A DNA stretch of 64,000 nucleotides from Lolium rigidum (Eukaryota; Streptophyta; Magnoliopsida; Poales; Poaceae). The notes under the pieces were generated by a model. The model saw nothing but the letters and a program-made list of their open reading frames with translations, did not search any database and was not told the DNA's origin. Positions 44,680 to 55,581 of this stretch are shown piece by piece (the stretch's first letter is position 1; each line of letters opens with the position of its first letter). Where the stretch lies: the NCBI RefSeq assembly GCF_022539505.1, contig NC_061510.1, forward strand, positions 231,023,322 to 231,087,321. Direction: 5' to 3'. The translations under genes and the position numbers were made by a program.

Positions 44680-46212
44680 GGGCATCTCCAGCGGGCCGAC
44701 GCATTTCGGACGTTCGAAATGTCCGTTTGCATCGGCCCGCGGACGCGATGTGGCCCAGGGCGACCGTTTGCGTCTTGGATACCTCCTTTTTATCGGGGAC
44801 AGCGTTAAGGTCGCTAATGGCGTTTTACGTCCCGTCGAGGACTGCCACCGGCGATTAACTGTTCCCGCGCGACGACGATCGTTCCCGCGCTTGCCCAATA
44901 CATTGGCAAGTTTCGCCGGCGTTTCGCGCGCGCGGGAAACGCCCTGCACGCCAACGCCGTTTCCCGCCCCGTCGTGGCTATATATGGTGGACACCGGCGG
45001 GGGCGACGGGCACACCTCAAGCTACCATCCATCCATGGCCGACCATATGAATTGGGAGCACGTTGTTCACATGTGCCGCCTCCACCCGGAGGAGGACGAG
45101 GACGAGGTAGCCGCCGCCGGCGTTGAGGCGCAGCAGCTGGACCTGGAGGTGGCGGAGGCAGAGGCGGAGGCGGCAGAGCGCGCGGAAGGGCGCCTCGCGG
45201 CGACCAGGGCGGAGATCTCCAACGCCATGGCCGAGCTCGCCGACGCCAGGGCCGAGCTCGCGGAGGCGCGGGCGGCCATCGCGGCCCCTCCGGCCGGCGC
45301 CGTCATCCACGACATCGCGGACGACGACGTCCCCGTGCCCATGCGCTTCGAGTGCGCCAGAGACCAGTGGATTCTGCTCGCGTCCTTCGAGTCCCCGGGC
45401 GGGGACGCCCGGCGCCGTCGAGCTTGGGCCGGCGGAGGAGGAAGCCCACAGCTATGCGATGGCCATGGCTGGGGGGTTAATGTGCTCCGACCTGGACTCG
45501 CTCCAGCGTAGGGGCCCTTCTCCCGCGCGGGTCGAGCAGGAGAACCGCGAGCTGGAGGCCGCCATCGTCGCTAGGGACGAAGCGGTGGCGGCGGCTAGGG
45601 ACAGGGCCCGCTTCGTCGCCGACATGGCGGCGATCCAGGCGGCGGTCCAGGCAGAGTAGGAGGCGCGGGCGGCGGCGGCGGTCCAGGCGGCGGTGAAGGA
45701 GGAGGAGGCCCAGGCGGCGGCGGAGGCGGCGGCTGCCAAGGTGGCGGAGGCCCAGGCGGTGGCCCTGTGGGAGAGCAGCCTGGCCGAGGCCCTCGAACGG
45801 CGCGAGCGGCGGGGACGAGATGTCCGTTGGCCGGCGTGCGTGGCACGCGGAGTGCGCGAAGCGCTCCCGCTTCGACGACGGCGCCAGCCCTTCCGGCGGC
45901 CAGTAGTTGGGCGCGCGACTGCGAGTAACCGAGGTCGGTGTAGGCCGCGCGACAGCGAGTAGGTACGGCCGTTGTAGTTTTAGGTTAACTCGACTAACCA
46001 TCTCTGTAAAGATGGTCCTTTAGCCAATCAATAGTAATGAAAAAATCTTTTGCTTACCTAGTCACTGCCGACCGGGCCCGGATATACCAAACACGGACAT
46101 ATTCCGCGACCGCCGAGCGTCCGCGGAGACGCAAACCGCGGACGACCCGGTCACTTTGCGTCACCCTGTTGGAACAGATCCCAGACGTTGCGTCGCGCTG
46201 CTGGAGATGCCC
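44680..46212 (+). mobile_element. Harbinger-like DNA transposon, non-autonomous (1533 bp)
   Basis: The ends are GGGCATCTCCAGCGGGC on the left and the inverted GCTGGAGATGCCC on the right (13 bp perfect, with GACGCA a little further in on both). The element is flanked by the 3-bp duplication TGA (44677-44679, 46213-46215). A 3-bp target site and a GGG-starting inverted repeat fit PIF/Harbinger. It carries a TATA-like ctatatatgg (44969-44978) and a broken Ala/Glu-rich reading frame instead of a transposase. Confidence 0.7.
45034..45962 (+). pseudogene. Ala/Glu-rich coiled-coil ORF inside the Harbinger-like element, broken
   Basis: The likely start is the ATG at 45034, about 60 bases after a TATA-like box. 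A distinct N-terminus (MADHMNWEHVVHMCRLHPEE) is followed by a long Ala/Glu/Arg coiled coil. The frame shifts near 45395, continues to a TAG at 45657-45659 and is open again in that same frame to 45962. I do not recognise a domain; it is neither a DDE transposase nor a clear Myb-like Harbinger ORF1. As it stands it is not an intact gene. The very high GC and dense CpG are unlike the flanking DNA. Confidence 0.5.
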
Positions 46213-46315
46213 TGATACGCACGATACCCGCTCCATACCAAATCCATGCCCGGGCGGGCTGGAACAAGAACAGCATCCAATTCCAAACCCATGTCGTGCT
46301 GCGAAAATGGTGAAT

Positions 46316-46715
46316 GGAACCTGGGTGCGCGCGCATCCATTTACGAAAAGTTCAAAAAAATGCTATTTAAAAGTTTCCAAAAAATGTGAAGTAAATTTTT
46401 GCATGTAGATATTATGTTGATACTTACTCATGTGTGTTTTCACGAAAAAATACCATTGTGTGTGACCTACACAAAAATGACAAAATGCAAATTCCTATTC
46501 CTGTGAATAGTACAAATTCCTGTTCACTATTCTCATTTGGACATTTTGTCATTTTTATACAGGCCACACATAATGGTATTTTTTTCGTGAAAACTCACAC
46601 GAGTAAGTATCAACATAATATGTACATGCAAAATTTTACTTCACATTTTTTGGAAACTTTTAAATAGCATTTTTTTTGAGCTTTTCGTAAATGGGTGCGC
46701 GCGTACCCAGGTTCC
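46316..46715. mobile_element. Foldback MITE (400 bp) with arms of about 180 bp
   Basis: The two halves are inverted copies of each other, starting ggaacctgggtgcgcgcgc and ending in its inverse. The arms match almost continuously for about 180 bases, with the turn near 46510-46530. It is flanked by AAT on both sides (46313-46315, 46716-46718), a possible 3-bp target duplication. It has no coding capacity. Confidence 0.85.
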
Positions 46716-46911
46716 AATCCTCCGGGTCGTGTCGTGCTGCTCCTACTCGTGGCACAATAAAGGAATTGAAACCTAAAAGAATGCACTACGCTCTACGATA
46801 TGCTAGCCCTTTTGCACGCATATCAACACCAACATCGTTTTTTACAAGGCAAATAAAAGGGGAACCAAAATGCAACAGTTTTTTACTTGGATTCTTACTC
46901 AAACTTACTAA

Positions 46912-47035
46912 GGGCATCTCCAATGGCGCGACGCATTTGGGATGCCCAAAATATCCGCGGGCATCCGTTTGCGTCTTCTGGTGGACGCGCAAATGGTAGC
47001 GCGTCTGGGGCTGGCTCCAGCGGGGCTCCCTGTTA
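46912..47035. mobile_element. Short Harbinger-like fragment or MITE
   Basis: It begins gggcatctccaatggcgcga, like the left end of the element at 44680, preceded by TAA, and continues with GACGCA and CCGCGG-type motifs. The right end is less clear (cagcggggctccctg), so I set it approximately. Confidence 0.55.
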
Positions 47036-47140
47036 GTAATTTCAGCAACCATAACATGTATTTTAATAGCATGGAAATATTCATTATAAAACAAGTAAAT
47101 GCATGTTTCTTTGCTAGTAATTAATTTTGGTGTTAAAGAA

Positions 47141-48085
47141 TTATACCAAGCTTTTCTTTTCTTTTCCTCCTAAAGAGGAGGGAGAAAAGTAATAGCGTTG
47201 TTGGATTTCAGTATTACCAAATAAATTAGCTAGCTCAGTAAGGTTTATTAAGTGTTCATACGGAAGTTTTTCTTCTCTACCACAAAACTTAATTGCTTCA
47301 GCCTTTTCTATTTTCTCAGGTTCAACATCAAATTCATAATCTTTATCTTTGATGTATATTGCATGTGCTTCACTTTCTCTAGCAACATGAAATAAATCTC
47401 CTAAACAAGAACTTAGACTAGCCCCAAATTTATCCAAATAATCTAAATCAATATTCATGAAAGCTTCGGTAAAGGCAATATCATCTTAAGATCATGTTAT
47501 TTTAGGACTAAGTGCAATATCATTTTCATTATAAAGTTCATCTCTTCATATTTAGATTCCATATATTCATCAGACAAAGACTTAGATAAATTAGGTGTCC
47601 CCTCTTTATCCTTGTCAACATCTAACAAATCATTTTCAATTATAGTAAACATTCTAGATAGTGGTGAACTTGTTTGAGTAATAGCTTAAAGCAGGAGTAG
47701 GAGCAACTTTAGGTGAAAAAGTGTGGCCTAGAACGGAAATCCGTACATTTCCTAGTAGTGGAGGCATAATAACCTTCTTCGCAGGTTCCTTATCCTTTCC
47801 AATGATGAGAAACAAATAAGTGCAAAAAGTAAATAATAACAAGTGGTCTTACCAATAATGCTAGGGTCCCCAGCAACGGCGCCAGAAAATGTGCCCAGAA
47901 GTATAGGGGATCGATGAAATCTTCGATGGAAAGTATTACCCAAATTTATAGTTCGACTCAAGGGAAACACAAGAATACTAATAAGACTTTAGAAATTGAG
48001 ACGTCACTCTCAACCATGCATGTATATCAGTAAACTCACTAAGAAAGTGGTGATTTTATAACAGTTGATTCAAAACAGTAAACAA
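47141..48085 (-). mobile_element. Athila-like Gypsy remnant: LTR end, primer site and gag fragment
   Basis: On the minus strand: a piece of LTR (48085-47892) ending in a CCCCTATACTTCTGGGCA-type terminus; then a primer site TGGCGCCGTTGCTGGGGA (47884-47867), typical of Athila-group Gypsy elements; and further on a 105-codon gag fragment (47458-47141) with a FGN...Q...YF...SLGGKEK segment like the family's gag core. It is truncated at both ends and interrupted by stops. On the right it abuts a LINE fragment. Confidence 0.65.
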
Positions 48086-48089
48086 GTAG

Positions 48090-48469
48090 TGGCATCCTTA
48101 TGATGATTTGCAGAGAGTGGTGCAGAAAGCAAGGGTGAGTTTTAACAAGCCTTTTTTGATGGAAGTTCTGATCATGGCATGCTGGCATATCTGGCTAATC
48201 AGAAATTGAGAAATTTTTAGAAATGAGAGACATTCCTTCACTAAGTGGAAGAGGAATTTTGTGCATGATTTGTCTTTGTTGCAGCATAGGATTAAACCCA
48301 AATTTAGAGAGGCTCTTGTAGAATGGATTAGGACCCTGCCTTAGGGTCCTTCCCTGGTAGTTTTTTCTTCTTTCACTTTTGCTGTTTTGTACATATGTCT
48401 TGATGGACTCTTGAGGTAATAAAATGCTGTAGGGCTCTTTGCCTCACAGTCTAAAGTTTCAAAAAAAAA
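48090..48469 (+). mobile_element. 5'-truncated LINE: C-terminal coding end, 3' UTR and poly-A
   Basis: The plus strand codes for the zinc-binding C-terminal end of a plant L1-type reverse-transcriptase ORF (CWHIWLIRN, later HRIKPKFREALVEW) to a TAG at 48342-48344, with one in-frame TGA after WLIRN. A 3' UTR of about 115 bases and an A-run at 48461-48469 follow. The 5' truncation and poly-A tail are the marks of LINE insertion. Confidence 0.75.
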
Positions 48470-48651
48470 GTAGCATACACCATCAGCAAATTTCCAGTTT
48501 TCACTGGAAATAGTATTATGTAACTTTCAGTGGATAAAAGCAAAGGCATGAGGTAGTAGTGAGGTGTTGTATGAATGATATTGATCGTATAATGTAATCC
48601 AAATAACATGGCATCCATCTCTAATTCAGTTGTGTGTAGGTGTGTGCTCCA

Positions 48652-48751
48652 NNNNNNNNNNNNNNNNNNNNNNNNNNNNNNNNNNNNNNNNNNNNNNNNN
48701 NNNNNNNNNNNNNNNNNNNNNNNNNNNNNNNNNNNNNNNNNNNNNNNNNNN
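48652..48751. other. Assembly gap, 100 N
   Basis: Exactly 100 unknown bases, the conventional size for a scaffold join of unknown length. Distances across it are not reliable. Confidence 0.99.
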
Positions 48752-51009
48752 TATCTCATAGTTTATTTCCTATATGTTATGGAAAACCAACAGAAATTTT
48801 GGTGCAGGGGTTTAAATAGTGCACTACAGAAAACATAGGACAACAACAATAGAAGGTAACACTTGCACATAATTATGACTACTTTGGTTTTTGGTGAGCT
48901 CTCCCTTCAATATGAATGTAGTCAAACTGCATAAATATTTTCACATAATTATATTTGATGCAAGTCACATGTATATTTGTCTCAGCAAGTATTCCAGTTT
49001 GAAAAATCATATAAATAAGAGATTTATGTGCATGAACATGAATACATCTTTGCCACTATGATCTACCAAGAACAGGGGGAGTAAAACTTCATTCCCCATT
49101 AAAAAAAGACAAGGTTATGATTCGCACGAGATGGAGTGTATTGCATAAAAGGACCAGGAGAGATTCTATGAAGACAAATATGTAGATGACGAGCCGACAC
49201 AGATACTATATTCATATATTCGCTTCACCCTTTCTTCCAGGACATAAACTCTGGTTTTGGTTGCAGGCTACAGAGTACTATGCAGCCACTGAAATTTTGA
49301 AGTTGGCAGCCCCATCAGATTGGCCAGGTATGAAACGACCTCAACCATAATCTATATCTAAAATTGGATACACACGGCATAGCTGATGGAAATGGCAAAA
49401 CTATGTCGATGCAATGCAAACATGTATGGAAGAACAATTGAGACATTTATGTTCTATTCTTCACAGGAAGGCGATAGACCGATAGTATGTCATCTCCTAA
49501 TCAGCGCGGGGGCGCTCACCCATTTCAGGATTTAAGCAACACGAACTTCTTGGGTAAGTATCGGCAACCTAAATTTTTTTTCCAGACATGAACACTACTG
49601 TTGTAGATGTGCTAACTTTCGGTATGTAACTTGATGTATACTTTGAAAAGATGCTGAAGATCTGAAGAGATACAAAAACAAACAAACCTGGAAATGAATG
49701 ACGACAAGTAGACAAAGCGAATATGAATTCAAAGTTTTGTTCTTCAGATCGTTGATGTCATGGGACTTTGCCCATTCCTTGACCTGTGAAGATAGTAATA
49801 AACATAACGAGGCTTGGGCTATGGCTACCAAAAAAAAATTGTGGCAACAAAAATCTCTCTTTATCGAAAAAAAATCTCTCTTTGTTATAGGTACCAATAA
49901 GACCATCTATGACCAAAACGCATATCTAAAGAATTGATACAGTAGAACACTATGGATTTGATTAGACTAGGGTAGTTATCAACAATACATCGCAGGAAAT
50001 GCCAACTTTCTTGCTTTACATACTGAAGAATCGGAACATGTACAAGAGGAATGGACTCCACATCTCTAGGAATATCTGAATAATGGTAGCGATTATGGCA
50101 ATGTAAATTCTGGATACACAATAATCAGGGTAGCACTTATGTCAGTGTAAGTAACAATGGATAACAAGAAAGGACCAGGGTCTCTTGACTCTGGAACAGT
50201 GACCTTGATGTATCTTGGTAAATAAAATTTCACATCATTTTCTAGAACTTGAGGCCTAAAATTCTATAAATTTTGGCATGTCCTAAGATTGAATGGACAT
50301 GTTCAAGTTTGTTTTTATTTGGCCTTATCTACACTTACCAACAGATATTCTTTGAGCCGAAGCAAAGCCTATTATTGGTCTTGACTCTAATGTGCAAAGA
50401 CGAGGAAGGACACGTGGAGCGCTGGCGACCCGGAGGACGCAACGCGATCGATCGTCTGGGGGCATCTAAGCGTATTCCATACATTTATGTGATCTTAAAT
50501 TTTACGTAAAGGCATATGTACGGATAGCGTGTTTCAGTATGCGCTCACATCGTTGGGAATATTAGAGAAATAAGATTAAAAATAGATATTTTAATGACTT
50601 GGTACAAAACTGAATAAAAGAGAAATAAGATTAAAAATAGTATTTTATTAGAAGTATTGGATGTGCACGTGCACCTTTACTGGTCAATACTCAATACAAA
50701 GGAGGGAAACAGGAGTAGCGAGTTGGAGCGTGTTTGCCCTCGAACACCATATGTCAAAAACCTACTAGGACTGAAACTCTGAGAGATAGCGAAAGTTCAG
50801 AAGCAATTACATGCCAGGGAGATCAATGGAGGAAATATAACTTTAACTACATAGCCAACCACAGAACAGAAGCATCAATCAACACACCAGACCAGCATTG
50901 ACAGTCGAGAGTATATAATCATCGATGTCATCGTCTCTCTGAACCAGAAGCAAGCTCCGCACCCTTCATCTTGATTCTTGAGTTGATTATATTTGTATTT
51001 AACGTGTCA
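48752..51009. other. Unassigned non-coding DNA
   Basis: AT-rich sequence with only short open frames. I see no recognisable gene or transposon ends. The segment agagaaataagattaaaaat occurs twice at about 50564 and 50618. Confidence 0.5.
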
Positions 51010-51832
51010 CCGTCTTCAGATTTGAACCAACCATGACCAGTAATTGATAACAGAGGACATAGTTAAAAATGATCACAACAAGGGATCTGATCACAACTGT
51101 GCCTAAGGTTATTTTGTTTCTAATTGCCCAGATAGCCCAATAAACAGAAGCGAAAAAGACCACAAAGCACTTCTCATCACCAGGAAGAAAAGTGTAGAGC
51201 TAAGAAAACTTTGCTAATTAGAGGTGGGACAAAAAGTAGTTCCTAAATGACATCCCAAAGATCCCCAGAACGCTTTAGCAGTGCTACTAGAGAAGAACAG
51301 ATGTCCAAGAGATTCACATTCATTATAAAAGGAGCATATGTGAGTCACCAATCAATTTATCTCATGTTATCAGTGGTAAAAATAAAATTTTGAACAACTA
51401 TCAAAGTCAAATTTTAATTTCAAGAGGCAACTTAGTTTTCCATATCCATTTTTCATGAGCCATGATAAATTATTTCCCAAGAACCGGTAAACAAACCTAG
51501 TAGAAAATTACTTAATCTTATACGAAGACCAAATCACACCATCAAACACATTTGACCTTGCTACTTGGTAGCCTGATCTTTAATTGAACTCCATTTTCCA
51601 ACAGTTTATGAGATAATCTCCTTCTAAAGGGAATATTAAACTTGAGTCGAGCACATGTGTTCAAAAGTACCATCCTGAGCCTGGCAAATATCAAACAAGA
51701 CAGAATTCTAACAGATAAAGGAGTAGACTTTGGCCAAACATCATGCCAAACCGGAACCAGGTTCAATTGTGTAAAATAGGATTCCTTCCACAAAAACAAA
51801 ATCATTTCACTTGTAAGAGAGCTTTCCAACAA
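51010..51832 (-). mobile_element. Decayed LINE (non-LTR retrotransposon) fragment
   Basis: The minus strand shows the zf-RVT-type C-terminal part of a plant LINE ORF2 in several frames: an FNIPFRRRLSH-like segment (51832-51542), an ECESLGHLFFSSSTAKAFWG segment (about 51340-51230) and a CFVVFFASVYWAIWAIRNK segment (about 51170-51110). Stops and frame changes separate them. It has no transposition capacity. Confidence 0.65.
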
Positions 51833-52454
51833 GAAGAATAATTTATTCCTGTTTTAGCAGAAGCTTCGGACTTGGTACTCAAATATTTAGCCAAGGTTTT
51901 TTTTGCCAAAGCTCTTTATGGCAAAGTATCCTGGCGTTGGTCGGAGGAGTGACATCTCGAGAGTTATTAACACCTGCCTCTGAGCTCCTTTTCATCCCAC
52001 ACAACCATGCATTGCAGGCGCGCCTTTTCCACGACCATAACGCTTCTTGTTATGAGATGAATCCTGTAAAGACATTGTAATATTGTTTTAAATTAATAAA
52101 GTTGTATTTTCTCTAGTTTTGAATTACTTATTATTGTCTTTGATTTACGATCAATATTATTTGAATCCAAGTTACTTTTTGTTTGAACTTCAAATTGAAT
52201 TCCTGATTTTCAAATCTGATTTGAATTTTAATTGCGTCCCTGAAACACATGGTTTCAACAAAGATCGTGTCGAAATCGGTCGTAATCTATTGATGACATA
52301 ACCCTGGTCATCAGTTGAAAGAAATCCCAATCTCCTCGAGGTTTAGTGTTAGGTGCAAAAAAAATCCCCTCAATTCCAAACGCATGCATGCATGCAAATG
52401 CACAATTTCCTGATTCTACCCCTCCTTTGGTCGTAAGTGCTCGGATGTTACAAT
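51833..52454. other. Unassigned non-coding DNA
   Basis: AT-rich, with short open frames only. A short GCAT-rich palindromic run (cgcatgcatgcatgc) is at 52381-52395. I recognise nothing else. Confidence 0.5.
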
Positions 52455-54375
52455 TCCTCCCAGTGGACCCGTGGTGGGGGTTTCCCTGCAAGTCAAGAAC
52501 CTTCCTAAATGGTAGTGCATGTCCCTAAAGTGGCTCACACCCGAGAGTTAATATATTGGAGATCTCAACCTTTCACTATGTCAAGCTTCATGCACTAGCC
52601 AACGCAATCAAAAGTTCGAACTATGGAAAGGGCTAGGCAATCCACTTATACACTTCAACATCCCCCCTCACGTGTGACGGGAGACAAGTCAACACGTGGA
52701 AAGACTCAGAGGTATATCTCAAGAGGCATATACATGGACTCCGAGGGGGCAACAATAATTTTAGGATAAATTGCGAAAGCTAGGACTTGAACTCGAGACC
52801 CTGGGCTCTGATACCATCAAAAGACCGATCTGATGGAAAGAGCTAGGCAATCCACTTATACACTTCAACACACCACACTTGTATACATATCTTAGGGCCA
52901 CAAGGGAGTTTGATGGCATTACCACCCTCCGAATCGTGTTTTCGGACGTACCCTAGCCCATGCCCCCTACGCGATCTACCCTTCTAAAATTCGCCGAACG
53001 GAACCAATGGACTTATATATTTATTTATGTTTGGTTAGGTCATGGTAACAAGTAAAACCAAGGGTCACCCCAAGATCTCACCAGATTCCCTCCCGCGGAT
53101 CTGACGAGGGAGTTTCACATATAAGTTCAGAACCTTCCTAAGTGACAACGCACTCCATGAAGTGGCTCACATCCGCAAATTAAATAATGGATCTATCAAC
53201 CTTCCATCATAGTTTTATACATATCTTAGGGCCACATGCACGTTTAGGGGGGGGGGATTCTGGCCCTCCGAAGTGCGGTTGCTAGCGAAACCCTAGCTAG
53301 TGTGCATGCAGAGTCTATCCCTCTAACATTCTCCAAACGATGACCAATCGACTTTTGTTTTTGTTTTTGATTAGTTCATAGGAACGTGGAAAACTAAGGT
53401 TAATCCCAAGATCTTGCAAGATTCCCTCCAATGGATCTAACGTGGCAGTTTCCCTTATTAGTCTAAAACCTTCCTAACTGATAGATCATGTCCGTAAAGT
53501 GGCTCACACACGGGAGTTAAAATATTGGATCTCATTACCTCCTTTTATATGCACATATTAGGGGCCCATGAAAGTTTTGGGGGAATCCGGCCTTCCAAAG
53601 CACGGTCTCTAGCAAACCCTAGACCACGGGCCCCACATAGTCTACCCCTCTAAAATTTCCCGAACGATAGTCGGTCAATGAACTTTTCTCTTGGTTTGTG
53701 TTTGGTTGGTTCATAAACACATGGAAAACCAAGTTTGAGCCCAAGATCTCGCAAGAGTCCCTCAGGTGGATCCAATGTATGAGTTCCCCATACAAGTCCT
53801 AAACCTTCCTTAGTGACAATGCACATATGTGAATTGGCTCACACCCGAGAGTAAAATATTGGATATCTCAACCTTCCACCACACTTGTATACATATCTTT
53901 GGGCCACAGACATACAAGTTTTGGTGGGATTCTAAAGCGTGGTTTCGAGCATAACCCTAGCCCATGGGCCCCATGCGGTCTACCCCTCCAAAAGTCTCCA
54001 AACAAAGGTTGACCAATGAAATTTTATCTTTACTTGTGTTTGTTTAGTTCATCCGAACATGGAAAAGCAAGGTTGAGCCCAAGATCTCATAGGATTCCCT
54101 CCGGTGGACCCATGGTGGGGGTTCCCGTGTAAGTCCAGAACCTTCCTCTATTAGTTCACAACCTTTCAAAGTGACATCCCATATTTATGAAGTGGCTCAC
54201 ACCTGTGAGTTAAATATTGGACCCCTCTACATCCCAACACACGTATATGCACATATTAGGGCCACATGCAAGTTTTCACATGCATGTTTTGTGGGATTTC
54301 GGCCCTCCGAAGCGAGGCAAAACCCTAGGCCATGTGCCCCACACCCTCTACCCCTCTAAAATTCTCCGAATGATG
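52455..54375. repeat. Tandem repeat, about 335 bp unit, five diverged copies
   Basis: The landmark aaccttcct recurs at about 52499, 53133, 53468, 53805 and 54138. The last three intervals are 335, 337 and 333 bases; the first is longer because a TRIM of about 290 bp is inserted. Each unit repeats in order the segments aagtggctcacacc, atacatatcttagggcc, accctagcccatgggcccc, tctacccctctaaaa and gcccaagatctc. Copies differ by many substitutions, so the array is old. No coding potential is conserved between units. Confidence 0.9.
52579..52870 (-). mobile_element. TRIM retrotransposon (292 bp)
   Basis: On the minus strand: an LTR starting TGTTGAAGTGTATAAGTGGA (5' copy 52870-52817, 3' copy 52660-52579), a primer site TGGTATCAGAGC (52816-52805) directly after the 5' LTR, a short non-coding interior, and a polypurine tract gtgagggggga before the 3' LTR. 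The flanking duplications are CACTA (52574-52578) and CACCA (52871-52875), with one mismatch. The 5' LTR lacks about 28 bases at its end compared with the 3' LTR (54 against 82 bp). Confidence 0.88.
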
Positions 54376-54570
54376 GGTTTTTGTAAGGGTATTTTACCCT
54401 TATCCATTATTTTGGTAACAATGACACCGTGCTAGTGTATTTGGACTAATACATGACTACTAGATGATTCCCAGGTATTAGCCAAAGAGGTATAAAGGTG
54501 TATCAATGGAATAAGAAGGCTAAAGGAGACCCCCCATTTCAACAACAATCAAAACGGGGTTACAGGAGAA

Positions 54571-54775
54571 ATCCGGTCACCTGCCCGGTCCAACCGGGCC
54601 AGCAACCGGCCAGTCCGGCGTACTGGCCGGTCGACCGGTCGGAAACCGGGCAGCAACCGGGCACCAACCGGAGAAGCGCCAGGACGACGCAAAGGTGCTT
54701 CGGTCACCAGTCCGGTCTGACCGGCCTCACGACCGGGTTGTCCGGTCTGTTGTCCGGTCTGACCGGGTTTGTCGG
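54571..54775. repeat. CCGG-rich degenerate minisatellite in the Copia LTR
   Basis: Repeats of ccggtcgaccgg, aaccgggc and gtccggtctgaccgg. It is similar in kind to the repeats in the LTR and leader of the Gypsy element O (36890-37012, 37795-38046). Confidence 0.8.
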
Positions 54776-54821
54776 GAAGAATGCTGAGGTGGCAAGTGGC
54801 AACGGCCAGATTTTGAAGAAC

Positions 54822-54832
54822 ACTATAAATAC
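54822..54832 (+). promoter_or_regulatory. Predicted TATA box of the Copia LTR
   Basis: ctataaatacc precedes a CT-rich leader that contains ctctctctctcctactcc. The spacing to a likely start site is normal for a plant promoter. Confidence 0.5.
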
Positions 54833-55531
54833 CCCTTCTTCTACCTTGGAAGGGTTAGGCAACATACTATAAACTGTTCTTGAGCTCTCTCTCTCCTACT
54901 CCATTGCTAGAAACACCAAAAGCCTCAGATCTCCCTCCTCCTCCACCCAAACTCAAATCCCTCCGGGGAATCACTAGAGGAGGACCCGATCTACCGTTCT
55001 ACCAAGCCAAATCTCATTCCCCCTTGTATTCATTGAGAAGCTTGCTTCCTAGGGTTCCTTGGAAACCCTAGGTGGGCAAGAGGAGTCCGGAAGCATCCGG
55101 GCTGTGGATTTGCTCCGGGCAAGATTGTGAAGGTTTGGAGGCTACCTCAAAGTCTACCACAAGTGAGTGAGCTATTCCTTCGTGGGATAGGCTCCGGAGA
55201 ATAGGGTGAGCCTTCGTGGCGCGGGGAATCCTTCGTGGGACCTCCACTCCTCCAAACGTGACGTACCTTGTTGCAAAGCAAGGGAACACGGGAATACATC
55301 CTCGTCTCCGCGTGCTATCGGTTATCTCTAACCGAACTCCTTACTTGTGATTTAAACTCGCCTGTGAGAGCCTTCGTGCTTGAGTTAGTTGTATCCTCAT
55401 ATAGGTTGCTTCACCTAGTTTGCATTAGGCTCATCTTTATATTCCGCAAAGCCTAATATTGCAAAGAAATAATTAAAATTTGTAGAAACCTATTCACCCC
55501 CCTCTAGGTTTACCATCTCTATACTTTCAAT

Positions 55532-55543
55532 TGGTATCGAGCC
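55532..55543 (+). promoter_or_regulatory. Copia primer-binding site
   Basis: tggtatcgagcc lies two bases after the LTR end. It matches the initiator-Met primer site except for the base change in tcGagcc. Confidence 0.75.
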
Positions 55544-55581
55544 TGGACTCTTATTAAGGGCTTCACCGCCTTAAGAGTGAG

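Larger units (their letters stand above)
54382..55529 (+). repeat. 5' LTR of the Copia (Sirevirus-type) element
   Basis: About 1.15 kb, starting tgtaagggtattttaccct and ending catctctatactttca just before the primer site. The left end is set by the TG motif and the end of the tandem array, so it is approximate. It contains a CCGG-rich minisatellite (54571-54775) and a TATA-like ctataaatacc (54822-54832), with a pyrimidine-rich leader after it. Confidence 0.65.

Noticed and set aside
44540..45033. Upstream half of a 323-codon ORF starting at 44540
   Set aside because: It begins outside the Harbinger-like element and crosses its inverted repeat and promoter-like region. The ATG at 45034 is a better start.
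53246..53256. Run of G as a functional G-quadruplex
   Set aside because: A single G run at a variable position of one degenerate repeat unit; other units lack it.
52455..54375. Possible CRISPR-like array
   Set aside because: The repeats are about 335 bp, diverged and without short direct repeats and unique spacers; the organism is a plant.
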